Shown here: one piece after another, positions 39,760 through 48,955 of the stretch | Layout of the letters: every line of letters begins with the position of its first letter | Numbering within the stretch: the stretch's first letter is position 1 | NCBI RefSeq assembly: GCF_016428585.1 | Contig: NZ_JAELVR010000008.1 | Coordinates: forward strand, 1 to 64,000 | Reading direction: 5' to 3' | Source: Sedimentitalea arenosa | GTDB taxonomy: Bacteria > Pseudomonadota > Alphaproteobacteria > Rhodobacterales > Rhodobacteraceae | DNA length: 64,000 nt | Position numbers and translations under genes: made by a program | Notes under the pieces: generated by a model | The model's input: only the letters and a program-made list of their open reading frames with translations | Database searches by the model: none | Told to the model about the DNA's origin: nothing

Positions 39760-42588
39760 ATGACCCATCAGCAACCACAGCTCGACCTGTCGCCCAAGGT
39801 GTCGGACGAGGTGCGCAAGACCACCTGCTACATGTGCGCCTGCCGCTGCGGCATCAACGTGCACATGAAAGACGGCAAGGTGGCCTATATCGAAGGCAAC
39901 CGCGATCACCCGGTCAACAGGGGCGTGCTCTGCGCCAAGGGCAGTGCCGGCATCATGCAGCACAACGCGCCGTCCCGCCTGCGCGCCCCGCTCAAACGCG
40001 TCGGTCCGCGCGGCTCGGGCGAGTTCGAGGAGATCACCTGGGACGAAGCCTTGCAGATCGCGACCGACTGGCTCGCCCCGATCCGCGCCGAGAACCCCGA
40101 AAAGCTCGCCTTCTTCACCGGGCGCGATCAATCACAGTCCTTCACCAGCTTCTGGGCACAGAATTTCGGCACGCCGAACTACGCCGCCCATGGCGGCTTC
40201 TGTTCCGTCAACATGGCGGCGGCGGGGATCTACACGATGGGCGGCGCGTTCTGGGAATTCGGCCAGCCCGACTGGGACCATACCAAGCTCTTCATGCTCT
40301 TCGGCGTGGCCGAGGATCATGACAGCAACCCGATCAAGATGGGGATCGGCAAGATCAAGGCGCGCGGCGCGCGGGTGATCGGCGTCAACCCGATCCGAAC
40401 CGGCTACAACGCGGTGGCCGACGACTGGGTCGGCATCACGCCGGGCACCGACGGGCTGTTCATTCTCGCGCTGGTGCACGAGCTGATGAAGGCCGGCAAG
40501 ATCGACCTCGACTACCTCGCCCGCTACACCAACGCCCCCTGCCTCGTGATCGACAACCCGGGCGGCGCGGATCACGGCCTGCTGTTGCGCGACGACGAGG
40601 GCCGCGAACTGGTGATCGACAAGACGACGGGCGAACTGACTCCCTTCGACACCCAAGGCGTGCGCCCGGACCTCACCGGACGTTCTGTCCGAAACGGTCG
40701 GACCTGCCACACCGTCATGTCCAAGATGGCGGAAACCTACCTCGACCCGCAGTTTTCGCCCGATGCCGTGGCAGACCGCTGCGGCATCAAGGCGGCGAAA
40801 ATCCGCGCCATCGCCGCCGAAATCGCCCGCGTCGCCTTTGACGAAGCCATCGAACTTGACCGCGCATGGACCGACTTCCGCGGCGAAAAACACAGCACCA
40901 TGACCGGCCGTCCCGTCAGCTTCCACGCCATGCGCGGCATCTCGGCCCACGCCAACGGCTTCCAGACCTGCCGCGCGCTCCACGTGCTGCAGATCATCCT
41001 CGGCAGCGTCGAAACCCCCGGCGGATTCCGCTTCAAACCGCCCTATCCCAAGCCTGCCACAGCCCACCCCAGACCCCATGTCGGGGTCAATCCCGGCGCG
41101 CCGCTCAATGGCCCGCATCTCGGCTTCGTCCAGGGACCACAAGACCTTGCGCTGAAGGACGATGGCAGCCCCGCCCGCATCGACAAGGCCTTCACCTGGG
41201 AAAACCCGATGAGCGCCCACGGCCTCATGCACATGGTGATCTCCAACGCCCATGCCGGCGATCCCTACAAGATCGACACCCTGTTTCTCTACATGGCCAA
41301 CATGTCCTGGAACAGCTCGATGAACACAAAGGGCGTGATGGAGATGCTGACGGACACGGACGAAACCGGCGACTACGTGATCCCGCGCATCATCTACTCC
41401 GACGCCTATTCATCCGAGATGGTCGCCTATGCCGACCTGATCCTGCCCGACACCACCTATCTCGAACGCCACGACTGCATCTCCCTGCTCGACCGCCCGA
41501 TCTGCGAAGCCGACGCCGCCGCCGACGCGATCCGCTGGCCCGTCGTCGAGCCCGACCGCGACGTGCGCGGCTTCCAGTCGGTGCTCTGCGATCTCGGCGC
41601 ACGCCTGAACCTGCCCGGCTTCACCAATGACGACGGCAGCGCGAAATACGCCGATTACGCCGATTACATGGTCAATCACGAACGCCGCCCGGGCATCGGT
41701 CCCCTTGCGGGTTGGCGGGCGGGCGACGGCGCGGACGCGCCCGAAGGAAGCGGCCGCGGCGAGAGCCGTCCCGACCAACTGCAACGCTACATCGACAATG
41801 GCGGCTTCTGGATCAAGCACCTCCCCGAGGCCGCCGCCTACTACAAGCCCTGGAACAGCACCTACCAGGACTGGGCCGTCGAAACCGGCTTCTACGACAG
41901 CCCAAAGCCCTACCTGTTCCAGCTCTATGTCGAACCGCTGCGCAGGTTCCAGCTCGCCGCCGAGGGCCACGGCGACCGCCAGCCGCCCGACCATCTGCGC
42001 CACCGCATCAAGGCGGCGATGGACCCGCTGCCGATCTGGTACGACACCGACCAGACCGGCAATGACGGCTTCACCGTCCACGCCCTGACCCAGCGCCCGA
42101 TGGCGATGTATCACAGCTGGGGCACCCAGAACGCCTGGTTGCGGCAGTTGCACGGCCGCAACCCGCTCTACGTGCCGACCCGCCTGATGCGCGATCACAA
42201 CCTGACGGACGGCGACTGGGTGCGCGTCACCTCGCCCCATGGCGCGATCACCGTGCCGGTGATGGAGATGGCCGCGCTCAACGAAAACACCGTCTGGACC
42301 TGGAACGCGATCGGCAAGCGCAAGGGCGCCTGGGCGCTGGACAAGGACGCGCCCGAAGCCACCCGGGGCTTCCTGCTCAACCACCTGATCCACGAATTGC
42401 TGCCCGAACGCGGCGACGGGCAGCGATGGGCCAATTCCGACCCGGTGACGGGTCAGGCGGCCTGGTTCGACCTCAAGGTGCGGCTGGAAAAGACCACCGC
42501 CCCCGCCGAAAGCCGGCCCGCCTTCCCGCCGATCGCATCGCCGGTCGGCACAGGACCGGACAGCCTGGCCTGGAAGGTGGGCGAATGA
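39760..42588 (+). CDS. soeA: Sulfite dehydrogenase (quinone) molybdopterin subunit
   Basis: SoeA is the catalytic subunit of the cytoplasmic, membrane-bound complex oxidising sulfite to sulfate. The 942-residue molybdopterin oxidoreductase starts without a Tat signal, which fits the cytoplasmic side. The [4Fe-4S] site is C-Y-M-C-A-C-R-C-G near 23-31 with the fourth Cys in G-V-L-C-A-K-G near 61. Molybdopterin-binding regions include G-V-A-E-D-H-D-S-N-P near 184 and the C-terminal dinucleotide-binding domain starting near residue 780 (M-Y-H-S-W-G-T-Q-N-A-W-L). It resembles polysulfide/DMSO-reductase-type enzymes, but the taurine setting supports sulfite. It is coupled to the small membrane protein that follows. 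Confidence 0.9.
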   Translation: MTHQQPQLDLSPKVSDEVRKTTCYMCACRCGINVHMKDGKVAYIEGNRDHPVNRGVLCAKGSAGIMQHNAPSRLRAPLKRVGPRGSGEFEEITWDEALQIATDWLAPIRAENPEKLAFFTGRDQSQSFTSFWAQNFGTPNYAAHGGFCSVNMAAAGIYTMGGAFWEFGQPDWDHTKLFMLFGVAEDHDSNPIKMGIGKIKARGARVIGVNPIRTGYNAVADDWVGITPGTDGLFILALVHELMKAGKIDLDYLARYTNAPCLVIDNPGGADHGLLLRDDEGRELVIDKTTGELTPFDTQGVRPDLTGRSVRNGRTCHTVMSKMAETYLDPQFSPDAVADRCGIKAAKIRAIAAEIARVAFDEAIELDRAWTDFRGEKHSTMTGRPVSFHAMRGISAHANGFQTCRALHVLQIILGSVETPGGFRFKPPYPKPATAHPRPHVGVNPGAPLNGPHLGFVQGPQDLALKDDGSPARIDKAFTWENPMSAHGLMHMVISNAHAGDPYKIDTLFLYMANMSWNSSMNTKGVMEMLTDTDETGDYVIPRIIYSDAYSSEMVAYADLILPDTTYLERHDCISLLDRPICEADAAADAIRWPVVEPDRDVRGFQSVLCDLGARLNLPGFTNDDGSAKYADYADYMVNHERRPGIGPLAGWRAGDGADAPEGSGRGESRPDQLQRYIDNGGFWIKHLPEAAAYYKPWNSTYQDWAVETGFYDSPKPYLFQLYVEPLRRFQLAAEGHGDRQPPDHLRHRIKAAMDPLPIWYDTDQTGNDGFTVHALTQRPMAMYHSWGTQNAWLRQLHGRNPLYVPTRLMRDHNLTDGDWVRVTSPHGAITVPVMEMAALNENTVWTWNAIGKRKGAWALDKDAPEATRGFLLNHLIHELLPERGDGQRWANSDPVTGQAAWFDLKVRLEKTTAPAESRPAFPPIASPVGTGPDSLAWKVGE

Positions 42589-42731
42589 CACCCAAGACCC
42601 GAACCCTGCTTGTCATCCTGGCCTTCGTCGCCTTCACGCTCGGCTCCTTCATCTGGTTCATCCTCAGTTGGGACGCGACCAGCCAAGAACCCGTCGTCCA
42701 CCTGCAACACTCAAGGGAGCGCCCCGCATGA
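42585..42731 (+). CDS. Small single-pass membrane protein in the soe operon
   Basis: This 48-residue protein begins at the ATGA overlapping the soeA stop and ends in TGA overlapping the soeB ATG, so it is tightly translationally coupled on both sides. It has a basic start (M-T-P-K-T-R-T) and one hydrophobic helix at about 8-27 (L-L-V-I-L-A-F-V-A-F-T-L-G-S-F-I-W-F-I-L). A short tail S-W-D-A-T-S-Q-E-P-V-V-H follows. It is too small for many gene finders. I do not know a described Soe subunit of this kind; an assembly or stabilising role is suggested only by its position. Confidence 0.75.
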   Translation: MTPKTRTLLVILAFVAFTLGSFIWFILSWDATSQEPVVHLQHSRERPA

Positions 42732-43483
42732 CCCGACTCCCCGAAACGACCCAGCGCAAGCTCGGCCTCGTCATCGATCTGGACACCTGCGTCGGCTGCC
42801 ATGCCTGCGTGATCTCCTGCAAGGGCTGGAACACCGAAAACTACGGCGCGCCCCTGTCCGATCAGGACCCCTACGGCGCCGATCCCTCCGGCACCTTCCT
42901 GAACCGGGTGCACAGCTACGAGGTCACGCCGCTGGCCGACTCCGCCATGGCGCAGCTGGTGCATTTCCCCAAATCCTGCCTGCATTGCGAGGATGCGCCC
43001 TGCGTCACCGTGTGCCCCACGGGCGCCAGCTACAAGCGGGTCGAGGACGGCATCGTTCTGGTCAACGAAAGCGACTGCATCGGCTGCGGGCTCTGCGCCT
43101 GGGCCTGCCCCTACGGGGCGCGCGAACTCGACCAGGCGGCCGGCGTGATGAAGAAATGCACGCTCTGCGTCGACCGGATCTACAACGAGAACCTGCCCGA
43201 GGAAGACCGCGAACCCGCCTGCGTGCGCACCTGCCCCGCCGGTGCGCGCCATTTCGGCGATTTCGCCGATCCCGACAGCAACGTGTCCAGGCTGACAGCG
43301 GAACGCGGCGGCATGGACCTGATGCCCGAACAGGGCACCAAGCCCGTCAACAAGTACCTGCCGCCCCGCCCCAAGGACCGGCTCGACGGCCAGATCGACG
43401 TGCTGGCCCCGCTGCTCGCCCCGGTGGCCGAGGACGCACGCGGCTTTCTCGGCTGGCTCGACAAGACACTGGACAAGATCTGA
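42728..43483 (+). CDS. soeB: Sulfite dehydrogenase iron-sulfur subunit
   Basis: This 251-residue ferredoxin-like electron-transfer subunit has four cysteine groups: C-V-G-C-H-A-C-V-I-S-C near 21-31, C-L-H-C-E-D-A-P-C-V-T-V-C near 84-96, C-I-G-C-G-L-C-A-W-A-C near 117-127 and C-T-L-C-V-D-R near 144 with C-V-R-T-C near 164. That is the four [4Fe-4S] cluster pattern of DmsB/PsrB proteins. It passes electrons from SoeA to the membrane subunit. The start is the ATG overlapping the small gene's stop, and its own stop overlaps soeC by one base. Confidence 0.93.
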   Translation: MTRLPETTQRKLGLVIDLDTCVGCHACVISCKGWNTENYGAPLSDQDPYGADPSGTFLNRVHSYEVTPLADSAMAQLVHFPKSCLHCEDAPCVTVCPTGASYKRVEDGIVLVNESDCIGCGLCAWACPYGARELDQAAGVMKKCTLCVDRIYNENLPEEDREPACVRTCPAGARHFGDFADPDSNVSRLTAERGGMDLMPEQGTKPVNKYLPPRPKDRLDGQIDVLAPLLAPVAEDARGFLGWLDKTLDKI

Positions 43484-44355
43484 TGCACCCGGCCCCCTCC
43501 GTCATCATCTTCAGCACCTGCTCGGGTCTCGGCTTCGGTCTCCTGGCCTGGCTCGGGTTCGGCTTTCCCGCCGTCACCGGCTGGGTCGCCTTCACCTTCT
43601 TCGCCATCGCCTACCTTCTGGCGGTCGGCGGGTTGATGGCCTCGACCTTCCACCTCGGCCGCCCCGAACGCGCGCTCAAGGCCTTTACCCAATGGCAGAC
43701 CAGCTGGCTCAGCCGCGAGGCCTGGTGCGCGATGGCCGCGCTGATCCTGATGGCGGTCTACGGCGCGGGGCTGGTTTTTCTTGACACGCGCTGGCCCCTG
43801 CTCGGCTGGCTCGGTGCCGCGGCCAGCCTCGGCACCGTGTTCACCACCTCGATGATCTACGCCCAGCTCAAGACCGTGCCACGCTGGCACAGCCCGCTGA
43901 CGCCCGCGCTGTTCCTGTCTTTGGCGATCGCGGGCGGTGCGTTGATGGCCGGGCAGACCAGCCTCGCGCCCTGGCTCCTGCTGCTGGCCGGTGCGATCCA
44001 GCTCGCGGTCTGGCTGCGCGGCGATGGCGCTCTGGGCGCCTCGGGCACGACGATGGCCACCGCCACCGGGCTCGGCGATATCGGCACCGTGCGGGCGTTC
44101 GAGCCGCCGCATACCGGCACCAATTATCTCCTGCGCGAATTCGTCTTCGTGATCGGGCGCAAGCACGCCACCAAGCTGCGCGCCATCGCGCTGATCCTGA
44201 TGATCCTGCTGCCGGTGGTCCTGCTGCTCGCCCCGTTCAGCCACCTCCTGGCCGCCGTCGCGGTGCTCTCGCACCTCGCGGGCGTCGCGGTGTCACGCTG
44301 GCTGTTCTTTGCAGAGGCCGAACACGTGGTCGGCCTCTACTACGGCAAACGCTAG
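43483..44355 (+). CDS. soeC: Sulfite dehydrogenase membrane anchor (DmsC-type)
   Basis: This 290-residue DmsC-family membrane protein has eight hydrophobic segments. The family features S-T-F-H-L-G-R-P-E-R-A near residues 54-64 and W-L-S-R-E-A-W near 75-81 are present, as is the late R-H/K-x-L-R stretch (G-R-K-H-A-T-K-L-R near 224). It anchors SoeAB to the membrane and delivers electrons to quinone. It is last in the soe operon; the dapA gene converges 5 bases later. Confidence 0.92.
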   Translation: MHPAPSVIIFSTCSGLGFGLLAWLGFGFPAVTGWVAFTFFAIAYLLAVGGLMASTFHLGRPERALKAFTQWQTSWLSREAWCAMAALILMAVYGAGLVFLDTRWPLLGWLGAAASLGTVFTTSMIYAQLKTVPRWHSPLTPALFLSLAIAGGALMAGQTSLAPWLLLLAGAIQLAVWLRGDGALGASGTTMATATGLGDIGTVRAFEPPHTGTNYLLREFVFVIGRKHATKLRAIALILMILLPVVLLLAPFSHLLAAVAVLSHLAGVAVSRWLFFAEAEHVVGLYYGKR

Positions 44356-44360
44356 GACGG

Positions 44361-45236
44361 TCAGCCGATCAGCCCGGCGTGGATCATCGCGTCCTTGACC
44401 AGGATCCGCGTGCCGTCCGTCAAACCGGTCAGCGGCAGGCGCACCTCCTCGCTGCACAGGCCCAGCAGCGACATCGCGTATTTCACCCCGACAAGCCCCG
44501 GCTCGGTAAAGATCGCCCGGTGCAGCGGCATCAGCCGGTCCTGGTAGTCCAGCGCCTTGGCGAAATCCCCGGCCAGAGTCGCTTCCTGGAACTCCGCGCA
44601 GAGCTTGGGTGCGACGTTGGCGGTGACCGAGATGCAGCCGACTCCGCCATGCGCGTTGAACCCCAGCGCGCTGGCATCCTCGGCGGACAGCTGGATGAAC
44701 TCCTTGCCGCAGGTCGCCCGCTGGTCCGACACCCGCGCCATGTCGGCGGTCGCGTCCTTGACCCCGATGATGCGCGGCAGCTTGGCCAGCTCGCCCATCG
44801 TCGCGGGGGTCATGTCCACCACCGACCGGCCGGGAATGTTGTAGATGAAGATCGGCAGCTCGCAGCAATCGTGCAACGCCGTGTAATGCGCGATCAGGCC
44901 GCGCTGGGTCGGCTTGTTGTAATAGGGCGTCACCACCAGCGCGGCATCGGCCCCGACCTTGTCGGCGAACTGCATGAAGCGGATCGCCTCGACGGTGTTG
45001 TTCGATCCCGCGCCCGCGATCACCGGCACCCGCCCGGCCGCCGCCTTCACCACTTCGGCCACGACGATCTCGTGTTCCTCGTGCGACAGGGTCGGGCTTT
45101 CGCCGGTGGTGCCCACGGGCACCAGCCCGTGCGAGCCTTCCGAGATATGCCACTCGACCAGCTGTTTGAGCGTGTCCAGGTCCAGCTCGCCGTTGCGGAA
45201 CGGGGTGACGAGGGCGGGCATTGAGCCTTTGAACAT
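44361..45236 (-). CDS. dapA: 4-hydroxy-tetrahydrodipicolinate synthase
   Basis: DapA condenses pyruvate with aspartate semialdehyde in lysine and cell-wall precursor synthesis. The 291-residue TIM barrel shows G-T-T-G-E-S-P-T-L near 43-51, the catalytic tyrosine in I-Y-N-I-P-G-R-S near 132-139 and the Schiff-base lysine in G-V-K-D-A-T near 161. The Met at 45236 ([13 protein letters not shown]) is the conserved start; the longer frame to 45299 crosses its promoter. It is divergent from the lytic transglycosylase. Confidence 0.95.
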   Translation of the reverse strand: MFKGSMPALVTPFRNGELDLDTLKQLVEWHISEGSHGLVPVGTTGESPTLSHEEHEIVVAEVVKAAAGRVPVIAGAGSNNTVEAIRFMQFADKVGADAALVVTPYYNKPTQRGLIAHYTALHDCCELPIFIYNIPGRSVVDMTPATMGELAKLPRIIGVKDATADMARVSDQRATCGKEFIQLSAEDASALGFNAHGGVGCISVTANVAPKLCAEFQEATLAGDFAKALDYQDRLMPLHRAIFTEPGLVGVKYAMSLLGLCSEEVRLPLTGLTDGTRILVKDAMIHAGLIG

Positions 45237-45397
45237 CGGCGCTCTTCCTTTTGGCATCGGCCCGTGTCCTTCGCGGGCCGTTCTGGTGGCGTCTGGCACG
45301 GATTATCCGTGTAGAACCGCGTCGGTCCCACGATTGTGTGTTGATCCCGAACCGCCACGGTTTATCGTAACCGGCTCTAGCCTTGGTTTGACGGGAA

Positions 45398-47365
45398 ATG
45401 CAAGCGATGTTGCGCATTCTGGCGCTCGTGTTGGGACTGAAACTGCTGTTGGCCAGCGCACTCTGGGCCGAGGACGCCGAGCGCCTCTCCAAGGCGATGG
45501 AGTCGATGCGCAAGTCGCTCTGGGAGGACGCGCTGGCCGAGGCCGGCCCGGCCGACAGCATCGCGCGCGACGTGATCGAATGGCACCGCTTGCGCGCCGG
45601 TCTGGGCGATGCCGAGGACGTGCTCGGCTTTCTCAATCGCCGCCCGGACTGGCCGGGGCTCGACTGGCTGCGCCGCAAGAGCGAGGCGGCGATGACGGTG
45701 CTGAACACCGAGCAGACGCTGGCGTTCTACGCCGACACGCGCCCGCAATCGCCCGAAGGCGTGCTGACCTATGCCCGCGCCCTGATCGCCAACGGCCAGA
45801 AGGGTGACGGCGAGGCCGAGCTGGTGCTGGCCTGGCGCACCATGGCGATGGGCAGCGAGATCCAGCGCGATTACCTGTCGCGCCACGCCGACCTGCTGGC
45901 ACCGCATCACGAGGCCCGGCTCGACCGGATGCTCTGGGACGGCCACATGGTCAGCGCGCGGCAGATGCTGCGCCTGGTCGATGACGGCCACAGGGCGCTG
46001 GCCGAGGCCCGCATCGCCCTGCGCGAGATGGAACCCGGCGTCGACACGCTGATCGCGCGGGTGCCGCAGGATCTGGCCAGCGCACCCGGCCTCGCCCATG
46101 ACCGTTTCGTCTGGCGCGACCGCAAGGGCCGCGACGCCGACGCGATCGACCTGCTGCTGGAACGCAGCGCCAGCGCCGCCCTGCTGGGCGAACCCGACCA
46201 GTGGGCGCGCCGCCGCGCCAACCTCGCCCGCCAGCAGATGCGCGCCGGCGATCCCGCGCTGGCCTACCGGATCGCCTCGCGCCACTACACCGTCGAAGGC
46301 GCCGCCCATGCCGACCTGGAATGGCTGTCGGGCTTCATCGCCCTGCGCCTGCTCGACGACCCGGCCACCGCGCTGCGCCATTTCCAGAGCTTCGACGCCG
46401 CCGTCGAGACGCCGATCTCCAAGGGCCGCGCCGGCTATTGGCTGGGACGCGCCTACGAGGCGCTCGGCGACAGCGACGGGGCGCATGCGGCCTACCTGAT
46501 GGGCGCCGAACACCAGACGTCGTTCTACGGCCTCCTGGCCGCCGAACGGATCGGCCGCCCCTTCGACCCGGTTCTGGCCACCCCGCCGCAACTGCCGTCC
46601 TGGCGCGAGGCCGAGTTCATGGACAGCAGCGTCCTGAAGGCCGGCCTGCTGCTGCGCGACGCCGGTCAGCCCGCCCTGGCCGAACGCTTCCTGACCCACC
46701 TGGTCGAATCGCTCGACCCGGTGCAGGCCGGGCAACTGGGCGACATGGCGCTCGAGCTCGACGAACCGCACCTCGCGGTGATGATCGGCAAGCGCGCCGC
46801 GCAGCAGGGCATGGTGCTGCCCGCCGCCTACTACCCGCTGCACCCGCTGGCCAAGGAGAGCCTGCCCATGGCGCAGGAGATGAACCTCGCCATCGCACGG
46901 CGCGAAAGCGAATTCGACCCGACCGTGATCAGCGGCGCGGGGGCGCGCGGCCTGATGCAGGTGATGCCCGCCACCGCCGTCGCCGTCGCCACCGAGATGG
47001 GCGTCCTCGCCGCCCACGACACCGCGCGGCTGACCCGCGACTGGCAGTACAACGCCAAGCTCGGCGCGCGCTACCTCGCCGGGCTCGCCGGCGGGTTCAA
47101 CGGCAACGTCGTGATGATGTCGGCGGGCTACAATGCCGGCCCGGGGCGTCCGCTGCAATGGATGCTGGACTACGGCGACCCGCGCAAGGGCGAGGTCGAC
47201 ATCATCGACTGGATCGAGTTCGTCCCCTTCAGCGAGACCCGCAACTATATCATGCGGGTGACCGAAAGCCTGCCGATCTACCGCGCGCGGCTCGGCAAGG
47301 AGGCGCTGCCTATCCCGTTCTCGCGCGAACTGGTCGGCTCAACCCTGAACGCGTTCGCGCCATAG
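45398..47365 (+). CDS. slt: Soluble lytic murein transglycosylase
   Basis: This 655-residue periplasmic peptidoglycan-cleaving enzyme has a signal peptide of about 24 residues (M-Q-A-M-L-R-I-L-A-L-V-L-G-L-K-L-L-L). A long alpha-superhelical TPR-like region (about 30-470) follows, then an SLT domain at the C-terminus. The catalytic Glu is in A-R-R-E-S-E-F-D-P near residue 503, followed by G-A-R-G-L-M-Q-V-M-P-A-T-A and Y-N-A-G-P-G-R near 574-580. Length matches Slt70-type enzymes. It converges on the DMT transporter with a 27-base overlap of coding ends. Confidence 0.93.
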   Translation: MQAMLRILALVLGLKLLLASALWAEDAERLSKAMESMRKSLWEDALAEAGPADSIARDVIEWHRLRAGLGDAEDVLGFLNRRPDWPGLDWLRRKSEAAMTVLNTEQTLAFYADTRPQSPEGVLTYARALIANGQKGDGEAELVLAWRTMAMGSEIQRDYLSRHADLLAPHHEARLDRMLWDGHMVSARQMLRLVDDGHRALAEARIALREMEPGVDTLIARVPQDLASAPGLAHDRFVWRDRKGRDADAIDLLLERSASAALLGEPDQWARRRANLARQQMRAGDPALAYRIASRHYTVEGAAHADLEWLSGFIALRLLDDPATALRHFQSFDAAVETPISKGRAGYWLGRAYEALGDSDGAHAAYLMGAEHQTSFYGLLAAERIGRPFDPVLATPPQLPSWREAEFMDSSVLKAGLLLRDAGQPALAERFLTHLVESLDPVQAGQLGDMALELDEPHLAVMIGKRAAQQGMVLPAAYYPLHPLAKESLPMAQEMNLAIARRESEFDPTVISGAGARGLMQVMPATAVAVATEMGVLAAHDTARLTRDWQYNAKLGARYLAGLAGGFNGNVVMMSAGYNAGPGRPLQWMLDYGDPRKGEVDIIDWIEFVPFSETRNYIMRVTESLPIYRARLGKEALPIPFSRELVGSTLNAFAP

Positions 47366-48226
47366 GGTGAACAGCCCCGCCGCGACGATGATCGCGGCGC
47401 CGATCACCACGTTGGTCTCCAGCGTCTCGCCGAACACCGCCATGCCAAGGGCGCTGGCAAAGACCAGCTGGAAATAGGCGAAGGGCTGCACCGCGCTCGC
47501 CTCGGCGGCCTCGTAGCAGCGGATCAGCAGCCAGTGCCCCGACACGCCGGTGATGCACAGGGTCAGCATCCACAGCCAGTCGGCGCGCGCCATCGGCTCC
47601 CAGAACCAGATGCCGACCGCCGTCATCACCACCGCGCCCACCGTGCCGGTCCAGAAAAAGCTGGTCGCAGTGCTGTCGCGCCGCGCCGCATAGCGGTTGA
47701 GCAGGCCATAGATGGCGAACATCACTGCCGACACCAGCGGGATGATCGCCCAAGGGTCGAAGACGCCCATGCCCGGCTCCAGGATGATCAGGATGCCGAT
47801 GAACCCGACCGCGATCGCCGCCCAGCGCCGCCAGCCCACCCGCTCGCCCAGGATCGGTCCCGACAGCGCCGCGATCAGCAGCGGATAGCAGGCAAACACC
47901 GCGTGGCTTTCCACCAGCCCGAGGATGGTGAAACCCAGAACCGCGACGCAGATCTCCGCCGCCAGCAGCACCGCGCGGGTGATCTGGAGGCCCGGCTGGG
48001 TGGTCCGCGCCGCCGCGCGCACGCCCCCCGCCGCACGAACGCCGATGGCGATCACGAAAGCGGCGAAGAACCAATAGCGGATCATCACCACCATCATCAC
48101 GTTGTATTCGCTGGCCAGGTGGCGCGAGATCCCGTCCTGCAACGCAAAGACCACCGTGGTCGCGATCATCAGCGCGATGCCCAGCGGCACGTTGTTGCTC
48201 TGCACGCGCAGCTCCGCCAGGCTCAT
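47339..48226 (-). CDS. EamA/DMT-superfamily transporter
   Basis: This 295-residue membrane protein has ten helices in two EamA repeats (about 15-145 and 160-290). It includes R-Y-W-F-F-A-A-F-V near the first repeat and G-E-R-V-G-W-R-R-W-A-A-I-A-V-G-F-I-G near the repeat end. Substrates of the family range from amino acids to drugs, and none can be named here. The start overlaps the stop of the mnmD-like gene by four bases, so the pair is co-transcribed. Its 3' end overlaps that of slt. Confidence 0.87.
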   Translation of the reverse strand: MSLAELRVQSNNVPLGIALMIATTVVFALQDGISRHLASEYNVMMVVMIRYWFFAAFVIAIGVRAAGGVRAAARTTQPGLQITRAVLLAAEICVAVLGFTILGLVESHAVFACYPLLIAALSGPILGERVGWRRWAAIAVGFIGILIILEPGMGVFDPWAIIPLVSAVMFAIYGLLNRYAARRDSTATSFFWTGTVGAVVMTAVGIWFWEPMARADWLWMLTLCITGVSGHWLLIRCYEAAEASAVQPFAYFQLVFASALGMAVFGETLETNVVIGAAIIVAAGLFTLWRERVQG

Positions 48227-48900
48227 GCCAGCACCCCCCGCGTCATGTGCCGCTTGCGCCCGAACCCGGGCGCGCGGGTCACGTCGAACCCCGCCTCCTG
48301 CAGCGCCCGGCGCACATGGCCCGCCGCCGAATAGCTCGCCACCGTGCCGCCCTCTGCGGTGTGCCGCGCGATCCTGCACATGAGCTCGGGCTCCCACAGC
48401 TCGGGATTGCGCGCCGGCGCGAACCCGTCGAGAAACCAGGCATCCGCCCGCCCCGTCCACCCGGGCAGGCTCTGCCGGGCATCGCCGCCGATCACCTCCA
48501 GCCGCACCTCGCCCAGGTCATACCGTCCCGGCCCGTGCCAGGCGGCCAGCAGCCGGTCCCGCCAAGCGGCAAGCGCGGGAAAGGCCGCAAGCGCGCGCGC
48601 CATGTCCTCGGCTCCCATCGGAAAGGCCTCGAAACTGGTGAAATGCAGCACGCCCGCCCGCCCGGTTCCGGCCCAGGCCTGCCATGCGGTCAGCAGGTTC
48701 AGCCCGGTGCCGAACCCCAGCTCCGCGATGTGGAACCCGTCGCGGAACCGTCCGGGCAGGTCATTGCCCGCAAGAAAGACGTGCCGGGTTTCCGCCAGGC
48801 CGTCCTGCAGGCTGAAATACGGATCGTCGAACCTCACCGACACGGGCACGCCCCCGTCGCGCCATTCCACGACTGCCTGCTGGTCCTGCATCCCATTCAT
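48223..48900 (-). CDS. mnmD: tRNA 5-aminomethyl-2-thiouridine methyltransferase (MnmD-type)
   Basis: This 225-residue stand-alone equivalent of the MnmC N-terminal domain performs SAM-dependent methylation of wobble-uridine aminomethyl groups. Family features are D-D-P-Y-F-S near 25-30, F-H-I-A-E-L-G-F-G-T-G-L-N near 56-68, the D-A-W-F-L-D-G-F-A-P near 151-160 catalytic strand and P-E-L-W. Two Met codons are possible (48900 and 48891). It is divergent from the FAD oxidoreductase that resembles the other MnmC half, with 55 bases between them. Confidence 0.85.
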   Translation of the reverse strand: MNGMQDQQAVVEWRDGGVPVSVRFDDPYFSLQDGLAETRHVFLAGNDLPGRFRDGFHIAELGFGTGLNLLTAWQAWAGTGRAGVLHFTSFEAFPMGAEDMARALAAFPALAAWRDRLLAAWHGPGRYDLGEVRLEVIGGDARQSLPGWTGRADAWFLDGFAPARNPELWEPELMCRIARHTAEGGTVASYSAAGHVRRALQEAGFDVTRAPGFGRKRHMTRGVLA

Positions 48901-48955
48901 CCCTAGACTCGCGGGGGTATGGCGCGAGCAATGGCGCAACTTCGGGACAGAGGCA

